64,000 bases of DNA from Calothrix sp. NIES-3974 (GTDB lineage: Bacteria > Cyanobacteriota > Cyanobacteriia > Cyanobacteriales > Nostocaceae): contig NZ_AP018254.1 of the NCBI RefSeq assembly GCF_002368395.1, forward strand, positions 3,100,001 through 3,164,000. The letters run 5' to 3'. Shown in pieces: positions 36,280-45,665 of the stretch. The position numbers were made by a program, and so were the translations under genes. The notes under the pieces were generated by a model. The model was not told the DNA's origin, did no database searches, and was given only the letters and a program-made list of their open reading frames with translations. How positions within the stretch are numbered: position 1 is the stretch's first letter; each line of letters starts with the position of its first letter.

Positions 36280-36735
36280 ATGTTAGAAACTTTATCGCCA
36301 AAGATTATTTTTGCGATCGCATCTGTATTTGTAAGTGCTGTATTATTAATCTATTTTGCTTGGAGGACAATTGTCACCGCTAATTGGTACAAAAAAGGTG
36401 TAGATTTTTACCAAGCGGAAGATTATGAGGCCGCAGAGACTGCCTTTCGCAACTGTATCGCCATGAATTCAACTAACGATGCGGTACACTTACTATTGGG
36501 TGATACTTTAATGCGACAAGGAAAAGTTGAGGATGCGATCGCTCAATTTCAAGAAGTAATTCGCCGTGCGCCAAAACGAGCTGATGCTTACCTGCGTTTA
36601 AGTAATGCCTATATGCGTCAAGAACAGCGTGCAGCAGCCATTGAACAGCTAGAATTAGCTCGGAATATTTTGCGTAAACAAAGACAAATTAATGAAGCTG
36701 CGAGGGTAAGTCGCTTATTGGATAAGTTAAAGTAA
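36280..36735 (+). CDS. TPR-repeat membrane protein
   Basis: 151 residues: one N-terminal membrane helix (IIFAIASVFVSAVLLIYFAW), then three TPR units (YQAEDYEAAETAFRNCIAMN; DAVHLLLGDTLMRQGKVEDAI; ADAYLRLSNAYMRQEQRAAAI) and a short basic helix. TPR proteins mediate protein-protein contacts. Probably anchored with the TPR on one side of the membrane. Partner unknown. Confidence 0.85.
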   Translation: MLETLSPKIIFAIASVFVSAVLLIYFAWRTIVTANWYKKGVDFYQAEDYEAAETAFRNCIAMNSTNDAVHLLLGDTLMRQGKVEDAIAQFQEVIRRAPKRADAYLRLSNAYMRQEQRAAAIEQLELARNILRKQRQINEAARVSRLLDKLK

Positions 36736-36762
36736 TTAGTCAAGCCTATACTGGTAAACTTT

Positions 36763-37135
36763 ATGGCTCAAACCTTACCGGAATGAAAACTATATACAGT
36801 TGAAGAATTTATCGAACTTTTACCCAGAAAATTCACCCAATAAATACGAATTAGATAGAGGTATAATTACTGAAATACCTCCTCCCAATGGAAAACATGA
36901 AGGTGTATTAGGATTTTTAGCAGGGCAAATAACCTTTCAATTTATGCAGATGGGACTACCATACCGCATTCCGAAAACAGCATTTGTGAAAATTCCAGAA
37001 ACCGAAACACTTTATTTACCCGATATCTTAATCCAAAATTATAATAATGTAGTCAACGAACCTTTATGGGAACATCAACCGATTTTATGTTCCCCAGTAC
37101 TAATCACAATTCCCGACTCCCCACTCCCTGAAAAC
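36763..37135 (+). pseudogene. Broken Uma2-family gene
   Basis: ATG at 36763 gives MAQTLPE then TGA (36784); the same frame continues KLYTVEEFIELLP, after which the frame shifts by one base (near 36821-36825) to ENSPNKYELDRG, IITEIPPPNGKHEG, and TLYLPDILIQ, a Uma2 N-terminal half. The C-terminal half with the remaining catalytic residues is missing; the reading enters repeat A-like sequence from about 37109. So one nonsense codon, one frameshift and a truncation: a relic. Confidence 0.75.
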
Positions 37136-37172
37136 GAGCTTGTTAAGTACAAAAAGCAACTTTTCAGAAAAC
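37109..37172 (-). repeat. Fragment related to repeat family A
   Basis: Contains ACGAGCTTGTTAAGTA, the reverse complement of the TACTTAACAAGCTCGT block of family A, next to a GACTCCCCACTCCC stretch. Partial, and joined to the broken Uma2 gene. Boundaries approximate. Confidence 0.45.
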
Positions 37173-37174
37173 CT

Positions 37175-37465
37175 TTAAGATTTAAATTTAGCAGCAGCCT
37201 CTTCAAAAGCAGTACTTAACTCACTCCAAGCACCTTGGAAACCAGTTTTGATACTTTCCCAAGCATCGTCACTAGCAGACTTTAATTCAGCTAATTTTTG
37301 TTGCATTGCTTCCCGTTTAGCGCTTAAAGCGGCAATACGCTGCTCCAAATCAGCTTTCATGTCAGCTTGAGCATCATTTGCCTTTGCTTTCATTTCATCT
37401 AATTTTGCACCCCATTCCTGGAGTTTAGCTTCCATTTCGCCTTGTTCAGCATTTCTATCTGCCAT
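37175..37465 (-). CDS. Small coiled-coil protein, unknown
   Basis: 96 residues, almost wholly helical: EAKLQEWGAKLDEMKAKAND, then KADLEQRIAALSAKREAMQQKL and DDAWESIKTGFQGAWSELSTAFEEAAAKF. The repeated amphipathic pattern with Trp near the end looks like an apolipoprotein- or LEA-like helix bundle. No signal peptide. Function not known; small abundant proteins of this kind occur in many cyanobacteria. Confidence 0.75.
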   Translation of the reverse strand: MADRNAEQGEMEAKLQEWGAKLDEMKAKANDAQADMKADLEQRIAALSAKREAMQQKLAELKSASDDAWESIKTGFQGAWSELSTAFEEAAAKFKS

Positions 37466-37705
37466 TTTCCTGACCTCAAGTTTAAAGTATCTTCCAGAAA
37501 TTAGACGTAGATATAAAACGTGGCTTTGGGCAATATTTGTTATAGATTTGGATTGATGTCAACTATCACGCTTAGTATAAGCGCCAATATTTTCCCAGGC
37601 AAAGTTACTTATATTTTCTTAATCTAGACAGCAGTGTAGAATGGTTCTTTGGAAATTCCGGCAAAATCTGCCAATAGTTTTAGTTCTCCTCTCAACACTC
37701 AAACA

Positions 37706-38197
37706 ATGACGTATAAAATCTTATTCGTGTGTCTTGGTAATATTTGTCGGTCTCCAGCAGCCGAAAATATTATGAATCATTTACTCAAAGAACGGGGATT
37801 AAGCGATAAAATTAGCTGTGATTCAGCCGGAACATCTAATTATCACATCGGTAGTCCACCGGATCGACGCATGAGTGCAGCTATTCTCAAAAAGCTGAAT
37901 ATTGAAACTACAGGTCGAGCAAGACAGTTTCAACAATCCGATTTCCTAGAATTCGACTTGATTTTGGCAATGGATAAGGAAAATTACGAAAATATATTAG
38001 CCTGGGACCGAGCGGGGGTTTACGATGACAAAGTACACCTAATTTGCGATTTCTGTACCCGTCATGACCTGAAGGAAGTTCCTGACCCCTACTATGGTGG
38101 TGTGGAAGGATTTAATTTGGTGGTCGATTTACTAGTAGATGCTTGTGAAGGCGTGATCAAGTACATTGAAAATGGGGGAATAATTCGTAATTCGTAA
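37706..38197 (+). CDS. Low-molecular-weight protein tyrosine phosphatase
   Basis: 163 residues from the ATG at 37706 (MTYKILFVCLGNICRSP); the frame extends upstream to a TTG at 37649, but those 19 residues do not belong to the family. The P-loop CLGNICRSP (CX5RS) and the late DPYYGG (general acid Asp) are both intact. Dephosphorylates phosphotyrosine, possibly also arsenate-related substrates. Probably regulates exopolysaccharide or other tyrosine-kinase targets; none adjacent. Confidence 0.93.
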   Translation: MTYKILFVCLGNICRSPAAENIMNHLLKERGLSDKISCDSAGTSNYHIGSPPDRRMSAAILKKLNIETTGRARQFQQSDFLEFDLILAMDKENYENILAWDRAGVYDDKVHLICDFCTRHDLKEVPDPYYGGVEGFNLVVDLLVDACEGVIKYIENGGIIRNS

Positions 38198-38296
38198 GGT
38201 CTGTTTTCCTGTGGAGCGTTATGCGAACCGATAAACTTTGCAAAAACACAATTAATTGCCAACTAAACATTATATCTCCTGTCTCCTGTATCCAAA

Positions 38297-38986
38297 ATGT
38301 CTGAAGAAATTCGCGGTATTTTTAATCGCATTGCACCCGTATACGACCAACTCAACGATAAACTGAGTTTTGGTTTACATCGGGTGTGGAAGGAAATGAC
38401 AATTAAGTGGAGTGGAGCGAAATTAGGGGATAGGTGTATTGATTTATGCTGTGGAAGCGGTGATTTGACGATTCGTCTGGGGAGACGGGTAGGGAAAGAA
38501 GGAAGGGTATACGGAGTGGATTTTTCCTGCGAATTATTGGATATTGCTCAAACCCGGAGTCAAAATATCTATCCAGACTTAAATATTAGCTGGTTGGAAG
38601 CAGATGTATTAAAATTACCCTTTGCTAATAATTATTTTGATGCAGCGACAATGGGTTATGGATTAAGAAACGTAACAGATATTCCCCAAGCCTTGGGAGA
38701 AATATATCGCGTTTTAAAACCAGGAGCAAAAGCCGCAATTTTAGACTTCCATCGTCCTGATAATTTCCTGATGCGACAATTTCAACAGTGGTATTTAGAT
38801 AATTGGGTTGTTCCCGCAGCCACAGAAATGGGCTTAAAAGCGGAGTATGCTTATATTAGTCCTAGTCTGGAAAAATTTCCCACTGGACGCGAACAAATTG
38901 CGATCGCAACCCAAATTGGTTTCCTTGCTACCACACATTACCCAATTGCAAGCGATATGATGGGAGTGCTAGTAGTGGAAAAATAG
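38297..38986 (+). CDS. menG: MenG, demethylphylloquinone methyltransferase (UbiE family)
   Basis: 229 residues. SAM-dependent methyltransferase that makes the last step of phylloquinone (vitamin K1, photosystem I cofactor) in cyanobacteria. Motifs: FNRIAPVYDQLNDKLS (UbiE/MenG signature 1), DLCCGSGDLTIRLG (SAM-binding motif I), EADVLKLPF, MGYGLRNVTD, and RVLKPGAKAAILDF. In organisms with menaquinone or ubiquinone the same family does ubiE/menG methylation; the cyanobacterial context makes phylloquinone the substrate. Confidence 0.92.
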   Translation: MSEEIRGIFNRIAPVYDQLNDKLSFGLHRVWKEMTIKWSGAKLGDRCIDLCCGSGDLTIRLGRRVGKEGRVYGVDFSCELLDIAQTRSQNIYPDLNISWLEADVLKLPFANNYFDAATMGYGLRNVTDIPQALGEIYRVLKPGAKAAILDFHRPDNFLMRQFQQWYLDNWVVPAATEMGLKAEYAYISPSLEKFPTGREQIAIATQIGFLATTHYPIASDMMGVLVVEK

Positions 38987-39087
38987 AAAAATAGGGAACA
39001 GCGTGTAGGGAAGATTCTCCTTTTGTTCCAGTTGTGTTCTATATTCCTCATCCAAAATCTCAAATCTCAAATCCAAAATCATAATTA

Positions 39088-40323
39088 GTGGACTGGTCTC
39101 ACCTGTGGCTTTATCTATCTCCCCCCGTTTTAGGAGGAATAATTGGCTATTTCACCAATGATGTAGCCATCAAAATGCTATTTCGTCCCTATCGTGCATG
39201 GTACATTGGTGGACGACGTGTTCCGTTTACCCCTGGGTTGATTCCTAGTAATCAAGAACGGTTAGCGAAAAATATTTCCGATAGCATTATGGGGTCTTTG
39301 CTCACCCCAGAGGAATTACAAAATTTAGCTAGGAGATTGTTACATACTGAACGGGTACAGGGAGCAATCCAATGGTTACTACAAACAGCCCTTTCCCAGG
39401 TAAAATCTGACCGGGAGCAGAAAACAGCCAAAATCCTCGCAGGGATTTTACGAGATTTGCTGGGAGAATCCCTACCGCGTCTACTGAAAACCTTAGCTCG
39501 TCGGGAAGATTTTTTAGAAGTTCAGATCAATCAAATTTTTGATCAAATTTTATTAGAATTTCAACTCACCGAAGAACAAGCGACTCGTTTAGCGGAATGG
39601 TTGCTACAGGTCGTATTACCACCCGAAACCATCCGATTAGCGATTATCGATTTCCTGACCGACCGGACAATTCAAACCATTGACGAAAGCTTTCGGGAAA
39701 AAACTAGCGGAACCTATTGGGTAGTGGCTAATTTATTTGGTTTACGCAACACTTTAACTAGACTGCGGACATTTTGCTTAGACGAAAAAGAAGCTACCAA
39801 TACCAGAATTCGCGAACTTATCCAAGATTTAAATGTACGCGATCGCATTAAAAGCTTTCTCCTCAGTATTTCCCTGCAAAATTTACCCATATCTACAGTA
39901 CGTCAACTCCGTAAAACCACCCGTGAAAGCGTCCGTCATTATCTCCAAAATAGTGGCGGTGAACTCCTTCAAGGTTTGAGTGATTCCATTGACTGGGAAA
40001 ATATTGCTGTATTATTAGTCACTCGTCTCAGTAACTCCTCTGTAGTCAATTCTTCCCTAGAAGTGGTGAGTAAAGAATTGGCATTAGTTTTAGAAAGGTA
40101 CTTAGAACGGGATTTAGAAAAAATAGTCACCCAAGTCATCCCGATTCTATCCATCGATCAAGTGATCATCGACCGAGTGAAATCCACCTCCCCCGCAGAC
40201 TTAGAAGACGCAATCGAAGGTATAGTCAAAAACGAATTACAAGCCATTGTATCCCTGGGGGGAATTCTCGGTTTCGTAGTGGGGTTAATCCAAGCAGCAT
40301 TCCTGTACTTTAATCATGTTTAA
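39088..40323 (+). CDS. DUF445 family membrane protein
   Basis: 411 residues starting with GTG at 39088 ([18 protein letters not shown]). DUF445 proteins (YheB type) have an N-terminal membrane segment with [15 protein letters not shown] and a C-terminal one ([19 protein letters not shown]), and a long helical cytoplasmic middle. A conserved [19 protein letters not shown] follows the first helix. Function unknown. Confidence 0.9.
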   Translation: MDWSHLWLYLSPPVLGGIIGYFTNDVAIKMLFRPYRAWYIGGRRVPFTPGLIPSNQERLAKNISDSIMGSLLTPEELQNLARRLLHTERVQGAIQWLLQTALSQVKSDREQKTAKILAGILRDLLGESLPRLLKTLARREDFLEVQINQIFDQILLEFQLTEEQATRLAEWLLQVVLPPETIRLAIIDFLTDRTIQTIDESFREKTSGTYWVVANLFGLRNTLTRLRTFCLDEKEATNTRIRELIQDLNVRDRIKSFLLSISLQNLPISTVRQLRKTTRESVRHYLQNSGGELLQGLSDSIDWENIAVLLVTRLSNSSVVNSSLEVVSKELALVLERYLERDLEKIVTQVIPILSIDQVIIDRVKSTSPADLEDAIEGIVKNELQAIVSLGGILGFVVGLIQAAFLYFNHV

Positions 40324-40534
40324 TACACAAATATCATCCCAGAGAGATTGAACTGCGATCGCAAATACATCCAAAGATATCCACCCACCTATCCAGAGAC
40401 TTATTGCAGGTGGCAAAAAATTAGCTGATAATCTCTACAGTCGAAAACAGCACACAATGCATTCCCGCAAAGGTATGTATTAAATCTAGCATTACCCAAT
40501 AGAGTACGAACCCAGATTTTAGGCATTAAAAAAC

Positions 40535-40630
40535 AGGTATTGCTGAATTTAGGTATGAATCTAAATGTAGAGACGCGTTAGCGAAGCTCCTCTGAAAGAG
40601 GCTATATCGTGTCTTTGTGACGGTTTTACA
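40535..40630 (+). repeat. MITE-like element, family B, partial copy
   Basis: Starts GGTATTGCTGAATTTAGG then GAGACGCGTTAGCG... GTGTCTTTGTG. Left terminal repeat kept, right end worn. In the 404-base gap 40324-40727, otherwise without gene. Confidence 0.6.
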
Positions 40631-40727
40631 TATCCAAAAAAATTATTCGACCTACGGGATCACCAAATAGCGATCGCGTCAGCCTAATTCATTTATTTTT
40701 TTAACAAATCAGGAGCATATAAAAACC

Positions 40728-42206
40728 ATGTCCGAAACCAATGGCGTAATGATGCAGTATTTTCACTGGTATAACCCAGCCGATGGTAGTCTCTGGAACC
40801 AGGTAGCAGAAAACGCGGAAGAATTAGCAAAAGCGGGTGTTACTTCCCTTTGGCTACCTCCCGCATATAAGGGTACTGGTGGTGGAATGGATGTAGGTTA
40901 CGGTGTATATGATTTATTTGATTTAGGAGAATTTGATCAAAAAGGTTCCGTACGGACAAAATATGGTACAAAGGACGAATATATACGTGCCATCAAAGCA
41001 GCCCAAAAAGTCGGAATTAGAATCTACGCAGATGCTGTCTTTAACCACAAATTAGGTGCAGACGCAGAAGAAGAAGTAGAAGCGACACCCTTCGATCCAG
41101 AAAACCGTAACGCCACAGTCGGTGAATACCAAAAAATTAAAGCATGGACCCACTTTAACTTTCCCGGTCGCGGTGATAAATATTCCAGTATGAAATGGCA
41201 TTGGTGGCATTTTGATGCCATCGATTACAATGCTTACAACAGTGAGAAAAAGGCTATTTATTTACTCAAAGGCAAAGAATTTGAGCGTAACGTTGACCTA
41301 GAAAAAGGTAACTTCGACTATTTGATGGGTTGCGATTTGGACATGCAAAACCCGGAAGTTACCGGAGAATTAAAATATTGGGGTGAGTGGTACATAGACA
41401 CAACAGGTGTCGATGGCTTCCGATTCGATGCGGTAAAACACGTATCCGCAGACTTTTTCCAGGAATGGTTAGAACATGTCCGCAATTATGCCAAGCGAGA
41501 GGTATTTGCCGTCGGTGAATATTGGTCCTATGAAGTAGAAGCTTTACACCATTTTATTAGTGTTACAGATGGTAAAGTGACTTTATTTGACGCACCTTTA
41601 CATTACAACTTCCATATAGCCAGTAAATCGGGTAATAACTACGACCTACGGCAAATTTTTGATCACACCCTGGTACAGCACCAACCTACCCTTGCAGTCA
41701 CCCTAGTAGACAACCACGATTCCCAACCCCTACAATCCTTAGAATCGGTGGTAGAAGCTTGGTTTAAACCCCTTGCCTACGCTTTAATCCTGTTAAGAAG
41801 AGAAGGATATCCCTGTATATTTTACGCAGATTATTACGGCGCTCATTACAAAGATTACGGCAAAGATGGGAATGAATATGAAATTTGGCTAGATAGTCAT
41901 AAATGGTTGATTGATAAATTTTTATTTGCTCGTCAAACCTATGCCTACGGAGACCAGTATGATTATTTTGACCATGCAAATACCATCGGTTGGACAAGAC
42001 TAGGAACACAAGAACATCCCGGTGGTATGGCTGTTGTCCTTAGTAATGGTAGCGATGGCAGTAAATATATGGAAATAGGACAACCAAATCGTACCTATAT
42101 TGACATTACAGAACATATTAGCGAACCGATTACAACCAATGAGGAAGGTTGGGCTGAATTCCGTTGTCCAGCTGGTTCAGTTTCTGTTTGGGTTCCCCAG
42201 AATTAA
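40728..42206 (+). CDS. Alpha-amylase, cytoplasmic GH13 type
   Basis: 492 residues, hydrolyses alpha-1,4 glucans; no signal peptide, so likely acts on internal glycogen or maltodextrin. Conserved GH13 regions: IYADAVFNHKLGAD (region I), GVDGFRFDAVKH (region II, nucleophile Asp), VFAVGEYWSYE (region III, acid Glu), LVDNHDSQP (region IV, stabiliser Asp). N-terminus MMQYFHWYNPADGSLWNQ is typical of the bacterial liquefying amylase group. All catalytic residues appear present. Confidence 0.95.
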   Translation: MSETNGVMMQYFHWYNPADGSLWNQVAENAEELAKAGVTSLWLPPAYKGTGGGMDVGYGVYDLFDLGEFDQKGSVRTKYGTKDEYIRAIKAAQKVGIRIYADAVFNHKLGADAEEEVEATPFDPENRNATVGEYQKIKAWTHFNFPGRGDKYSSMKWHWWHFDAIDYNAYNSEKKAIYLLKGKEFERNVDLEKGNFDYLMGCDLDMQNPEVTGELKYWGEWYIDTTGVDGFRFDAVKHVSADFFQEWLEHVRNYAKREVFAVGEYWSYEVEALHHFISVTDGKVTLFDAPLHYNFHIASKSGNNYDLRQIFDHTLVQHQPTLAVTLVDNHDSQPLQSLESVVEAWFKPLAYALILLRREGYPCIFYADYYGAHYKDYGKDGNEYEIWLDSHKWLIDKFLFARQTYAYGDQYDYFDHANTIGWTRLGTQEHPGGMAVVLSNGSDGSKYMEIGQPNRTYIDITEHISEPITTNEEGWAEFRCPAGSVSVWVPQN

Positions 42207-42220
42207 ATCAAATCAGACCT

Positions 42221-42300
42221 TCTGTAGAGACGTAGCACTGCTACGTCTCTGATGATTGTGGTTTGAATACATACAAATATAATGCCCAAATTCAGCAGCA
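42221..42300 (-). repeat. MITE-like element, family B, partial copy
   Basis: TGTAGAGACGTAGC / GCTACGTCTCT palindrome and right end ATGCCCAAATTCAGCAGC, like the right half of 2542-2705. Spacer 42207-42560 otherwise without gene. Confidence 0.6.
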
Positions 42301-42560
42301 GTAATTTGAAAAATAAACGCGACAGATAAGTATAGATAAATATATTATTATTTGGGGAAAATATCGTGAAGTAAAGCTTTTCAAATCCGTTTCTGAAAGT
42401 TTGCGGAACAACCAACCACAACAACTTCCTGCAAAATCCAAAATCACATAACCTTTGATAGGTATATATTCTACCAAAAGGAATTAGTTAAATACTCGGT
42501 GTGAATGCCAAAATAAATCACAAATGTGGATATGATAAAAACATCCTGGTTGAAAGCACC

Positions 42561-43338
42561 ATGAGACTTTTAAATCAAGTTGCCGTAATTACTGGTGGGG
42601 GGGTCAGGAATTGGTCGAGCAACAGCCATTTTACTCGCTCAAGCAGGAGCAAAAGTTGCAATCATTGACCTCTATTTAGAAACTGGACAGGAAACAGTTG
42701 ATGATATTATAAATGCCGGAGGTCAGGCATTCGCAACCGCCGCAGATGTCGCCAATTCCCAAGAAATGGAAAAAGCATTTCAACAGATTATTGATACGTA
42801 TCAAAGGATAGATATTTTATTCGTTAATGCTGGAGTAAATGGGATATGGGCACCCATCGAAGATATTAAAATTGATGAGTGGGATTCAACTGTTAATATT
42901 AATTTGCGAGGAACTTTTCTCACCATTAAATATGCTGTACCTTACCTCAAAAAACAGGGCGGTGCAATTATCATCACATCATCAATCAACGGTACCCGTA
43001 GCTTCAAAAAAGTGGGTGCAACAGCCTATGCTTCCACCAAAGCCGCTCAAGTAGCCTTTGCCAAAATGTTAGCCTTGGAGCTGGCTGGAAATAATATTCG
43101 CGTCAATGTGATTTGTCCCGGTGGGGTGATGACTGCAATTAATGAAAGTACCACCAAGCGCCATCTGGAATGGATTCCAGGAGCAGAGGAATTCATGCAG
43201 GATTATATTCCCCTCACAGGAAACAAAGCCGGAACTAGTGAAGACATCGCCAAATTAGTGTTATTTTTAGCCTCCGATGCAGCAAAATTTATTACAGGTA
43301 CGGAGGTGTGGATTGATGGGGGTGGTTCCTTAATTTAA
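42561..43338 (+). CDS. Short-chain dehydrogenase/reductase with a +1 frameshift in a G tract
   Basis: NAD(P)-dependent SDR. ATG at 42561 reads MRLLNQVAVITGG and then meets a run of seven G (42597-42603) that puts the rest one base out; the downstream frame, open from 42595, reads GGSGIGRATAILLAQAGA (cofactor motif TGGGSGIG), FVNAGVNG, TSSINGTRSF (Ser), AYASTKAAQ (YxxxK), and CPGGVMTAI. With six G the frames would join into a normal 259-residue SDR. So either pseudogene, slippage, or sequence error. Substrate unknown. Confidence 0.85.
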
Positions 43339-43493
43339 GATTCTCCATTACAAATAGGGAGTACGGACGACCTGTCGGGTCGTCTATACAGGGAGTAGGG
43401 AGTAGTCATCAGAGTTTGTTTGTTCTGCGGACATGCAATGTTAACATAACTTTTGCGTCTGTCCTAAATGATCTATAACCGATAAAAGCAGCT

Positions 43494-44084
43494 ATGAATT
43501 ATTTATCAACATCAGATATTCATCGACTACCGGAACAGGTAGAAAAAAATATTGAGGCAATTATTAATTTGCAAACCCAATTAGAGCGAAAAATCCCAGT
43601 TCATCAACGCATTTTAGAAAAGATTGCTGCTACCTTTGGCAAACCCTGGTTTTTTTATGCTCAAGTGATTTTTTTTGCTGTTTGGGGGTATTGCTCCCAT
43701 TTAGCCGATACGGGTGTACTTGTATGGGATTTACCAAGATTTACTTTGGAAGAACAAGGTATAGATGCGGCTTCCTTAATGATTGCTACTGGTGTCCTCA
43801 TTCGGCAAACCCGTGAGGAACAACTCGAAGAAAAGCGATCGCATTTAGCTCTGCAAGTGAATCTGCTCACAGAGCAAAAAATTACGAAACTCATTAGACT
43901 AGTGGAGGAATTACGGGTTGATTTACCAGGTGTGCGAAATCGTCACGATGCAGAAGCAGAAGTCATGCAGCAAACTGCTAATCCGCAAATAGTTTTAGAT
44001 ATACTACAAAAAAACCTTACTAAAGCAGGTTTGGAGGAGGAAGTACTCTCCACAGAAATCAATATAGAAGTCTCAGGATATTGA
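43494..44084 (+). CDS. DUF1003 family membrane protein
   Basis: 196 residues. Two membrane helices (FYAQVIFFAVWGYCSHLAD and SLMIATGVLIRQTREEQ region), between which lies a short loop; the latter part is a basic/acidic coiled helix (HLALQVNLLTEQKITKLIRLVEEL). Matches the DUF1003 layout (PWFFYAQVIFFAVW... ). Function unknown. Confidence 0.85.
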   Translation: MNYLSTSDIHRLPEQVEKNIEAIINLQTQLERKIPVHQRILEKIAATFGKPWFFYAQVIFFAVWGYCSHLADTGVLVWDLPRFTLEEQGIDAASLMIATGVLIRQTREEQLEEKRSHLALQVNLLTEQKITKLIRLVEELRVDLPGVRNRHDAEAEVMQQTANPQIVLDILQKNLTKAGLEEEVLSTEINIEVSGY

Positions 44085-44352
44085 TGACATAAACTATTCC
44101 TAATCTTACTTTTTAGACATTGCTAAATCAGAGCATAAATTTAAACTTTCAGGACAATTACACAAAAATACTTCCCATCCCCCCATTCTAGCATCTCACC
44201 ATCTTCCCCTCTTTTTGCGAAATCATATTATACAACGCCCATTTTTCATAAATTCTAGGGGTAGGCACGAAAACAGAAATCTCCCCCAACACCCCTGCAG
44301 AATCGATATACTAGTAAACAATGTGATTAATCATCAACTTGATTAGGAAATC

Positions 44353-45228
44353 ATGCCTGCATTCAAAACTAACTTGATTGGACTCAAAGCTGACTCGTTT
44401 CGCCATCCCCTTGATTTGGAAGCGACAAAAGCACTCAAACAGATTCCTGGTTTGGATTTGATGGTGCGAAACTTCCTTGGTCCAGTTGCGGAACAGGTTT
44501 TTTATGCAGAAAATATCGCCTCAAGTGTGTTAGTCAGTGAAAACCAATTACCCGACCTATACAAACTGCTGACGGAAGCTTGTCAAATCCTAGACATAGA
44601 ACCACCCCAAATGTACCTGCGTCAGCATCCTGCACCCAATGCCTACACCTTTGCCATGCGGGGTAAACAACCCTTCATTGTCCTCCATACTTCCCTGGTG
44701 GACATGCTGGAACCCGATGAGATTCAAGCAGTAATTGCCCACGAACTGGGACACCTCAAATGTGACCATAGTGTCTATCTGACACCAGTAAATTTGCTGA
44801 TTCTCACGGCAGCAAGTCTACCAGTTTTAGGTGCAGCCCTAGCCCAATCTTTACAATCCCAACTATTAGAATGGGTTAGATGTGCAGAATTTACCTGCGA
44901 TCGCGCTGCACTTTTAGCCACCCAAAATCCCCGCACAGTCATGTCGGTATTAATGAAACTAGCTGGTGGTTCCCCCAAACTCGCACCCCAACTCAATCTT
45001 GACGCATTCATCGCCCAAGCCCGTGCCTACGATGATATCAGCAAAACTGAACTAGGGGAAATGATTAAAGCCGCTCGCACAGCCCAACTAACCCACCCCG
45101 TACCCGTATTAAGAGCCAGAGAAATTGATCGCTGGTCAACAAGTAAAGAATATGAACAGTTGCTAAAAAATCATTTTATGGAGTATAATAGTGCAGTTGC
45201 CACCAAGGGCGAGTGGCGAAATTGGTAG
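44353..45228 (+). CDS. M48 family metallopeptidase
   Basis: 291 residues. Zinc site in IAHELGHLKCDH (HExxH), with Glu third ligand region in VRCAEFTCDRAAL. Hydrophobic segment after the active site (LLILTAASLPVLGAALAQ) suggests membrane association, as in HtpX-type proteases. N-terminus MPAFKTNLIGLKADSFRHPLD is typical of a cyanobacterial subgroup. The last seven codons lie inside tRNA-Leu (CDS stop TAG at 45226-45228, tRNA starts 45207). Confidence 0.9.
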   Translation: MPAFKTNLIGLKADSFRHPLDLEATKALKQIPGLDLMVRNFLGPVAEQVFYAENIASSVLVSENQLPDLYKLLTEACQILDIEPPQMYLRQHPAPNAYTFAMRGKQPFIVLHTSLVDMLEPDEIQAVIAHELGHLKCDHSVYLTPVNLLILTAASLPVLGAALAQSLQSQLLEWVRCAEFTCDRAALLATQNPRTVMSVLMKLAGGSPKLAPQLNLDAFIAQARAYDDISKTELGEMIKAARTAQLTHPVPVLRAREIDRWSTSKEYEQLLKNHFMEYNSAVATKGEWRNW

Positions 45229-45291
45229 ACGCAGCAGACTCAAAATCTGCCGCCCTCAACAGGCGTGAGAGTTCGAGTCTCTCCTCGCCCA
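45207..45291 (+). tRNA. tRNA-Leu, anticodon CAA
   Basis: 85-nt class II tRNA. Acceptor stem GGGCGAG pairs with CTCGCCC, discriminator A at 45291; D-loop AATTGGTAGAC; anticodon loop CTCAAAA in the stem GCAGA/TCTGC gives CAA (codon UUG); variable arm; T-arm GAGAGTTCGAGTCTCTC. CCA is not encoded. Overlaps the end of the M48 gene. Confidence 0.95.
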
Positions 45292-45310
45292 CATATGATG
45301 CATGAAGGAA

Positions 45311-45337
45311 AAGACGCATTTCAAGCGTCTTTTTTTA
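45311..45337 (+). terminator. Intrinsic terminator after tRNA-Leu
   Basis: AAGACGC (45311-45317) pairs with GCGTCTT (45325-45331), 7-nt loop, then T run to 45337. 20 bases after the tRNA. Confidence 0.85.
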
Positions 45338-45401
45338 TTTTTGCCCTCTTCTTACTCCACACTTTCGCTCAAATTTCGCTCAAATTCAAAGATGAATGAA
45401 T

Positions 45402-45665
45402 TTACTCCACACTTTGACGAGGAACATAGGGAATAATAATATCTGGATAACCAGGGTGAATGACGATAAAACGTTCAATTCCCACGTCTAAACGGGAAAG
45501 ACTTGAAGCGTCACGAAAAATAGCACTCCGATGTTCTGAATTCACACATAATAAATATAAAGTGCGACTTTTCGGCTCAAATCGCAGATGACATACACCC
45601 CACCAAGGATATCGAGAAGCAAGGAATTGGGAAACAGCAATCAAAAAACTCATTCTTTCAATCAT
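45402..45665 (-). CDS. Small protein, unknown
   Basis: 87 residues, no recognised domain. Mixed: FLIAVSQFLASRYPWWGVCHLRFEPKSRTLYLLCVN, RSAIFRDASSLS, IERFIVIHPGYPDIIIPY. Looks like a compact alpha/beta fold. An alternative start (Met5) would shorten it by four residues. Unassigned. Confidence 0.6.
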   Translation of the reverse strand: MIERMSFLIAVSQFLASRYPWWGVCHLRFEPKSRTLYLLCVNSEHRSAIFRDASSLSRLDVGIERFIVIHPGYPDIIIPYVPRQSVE

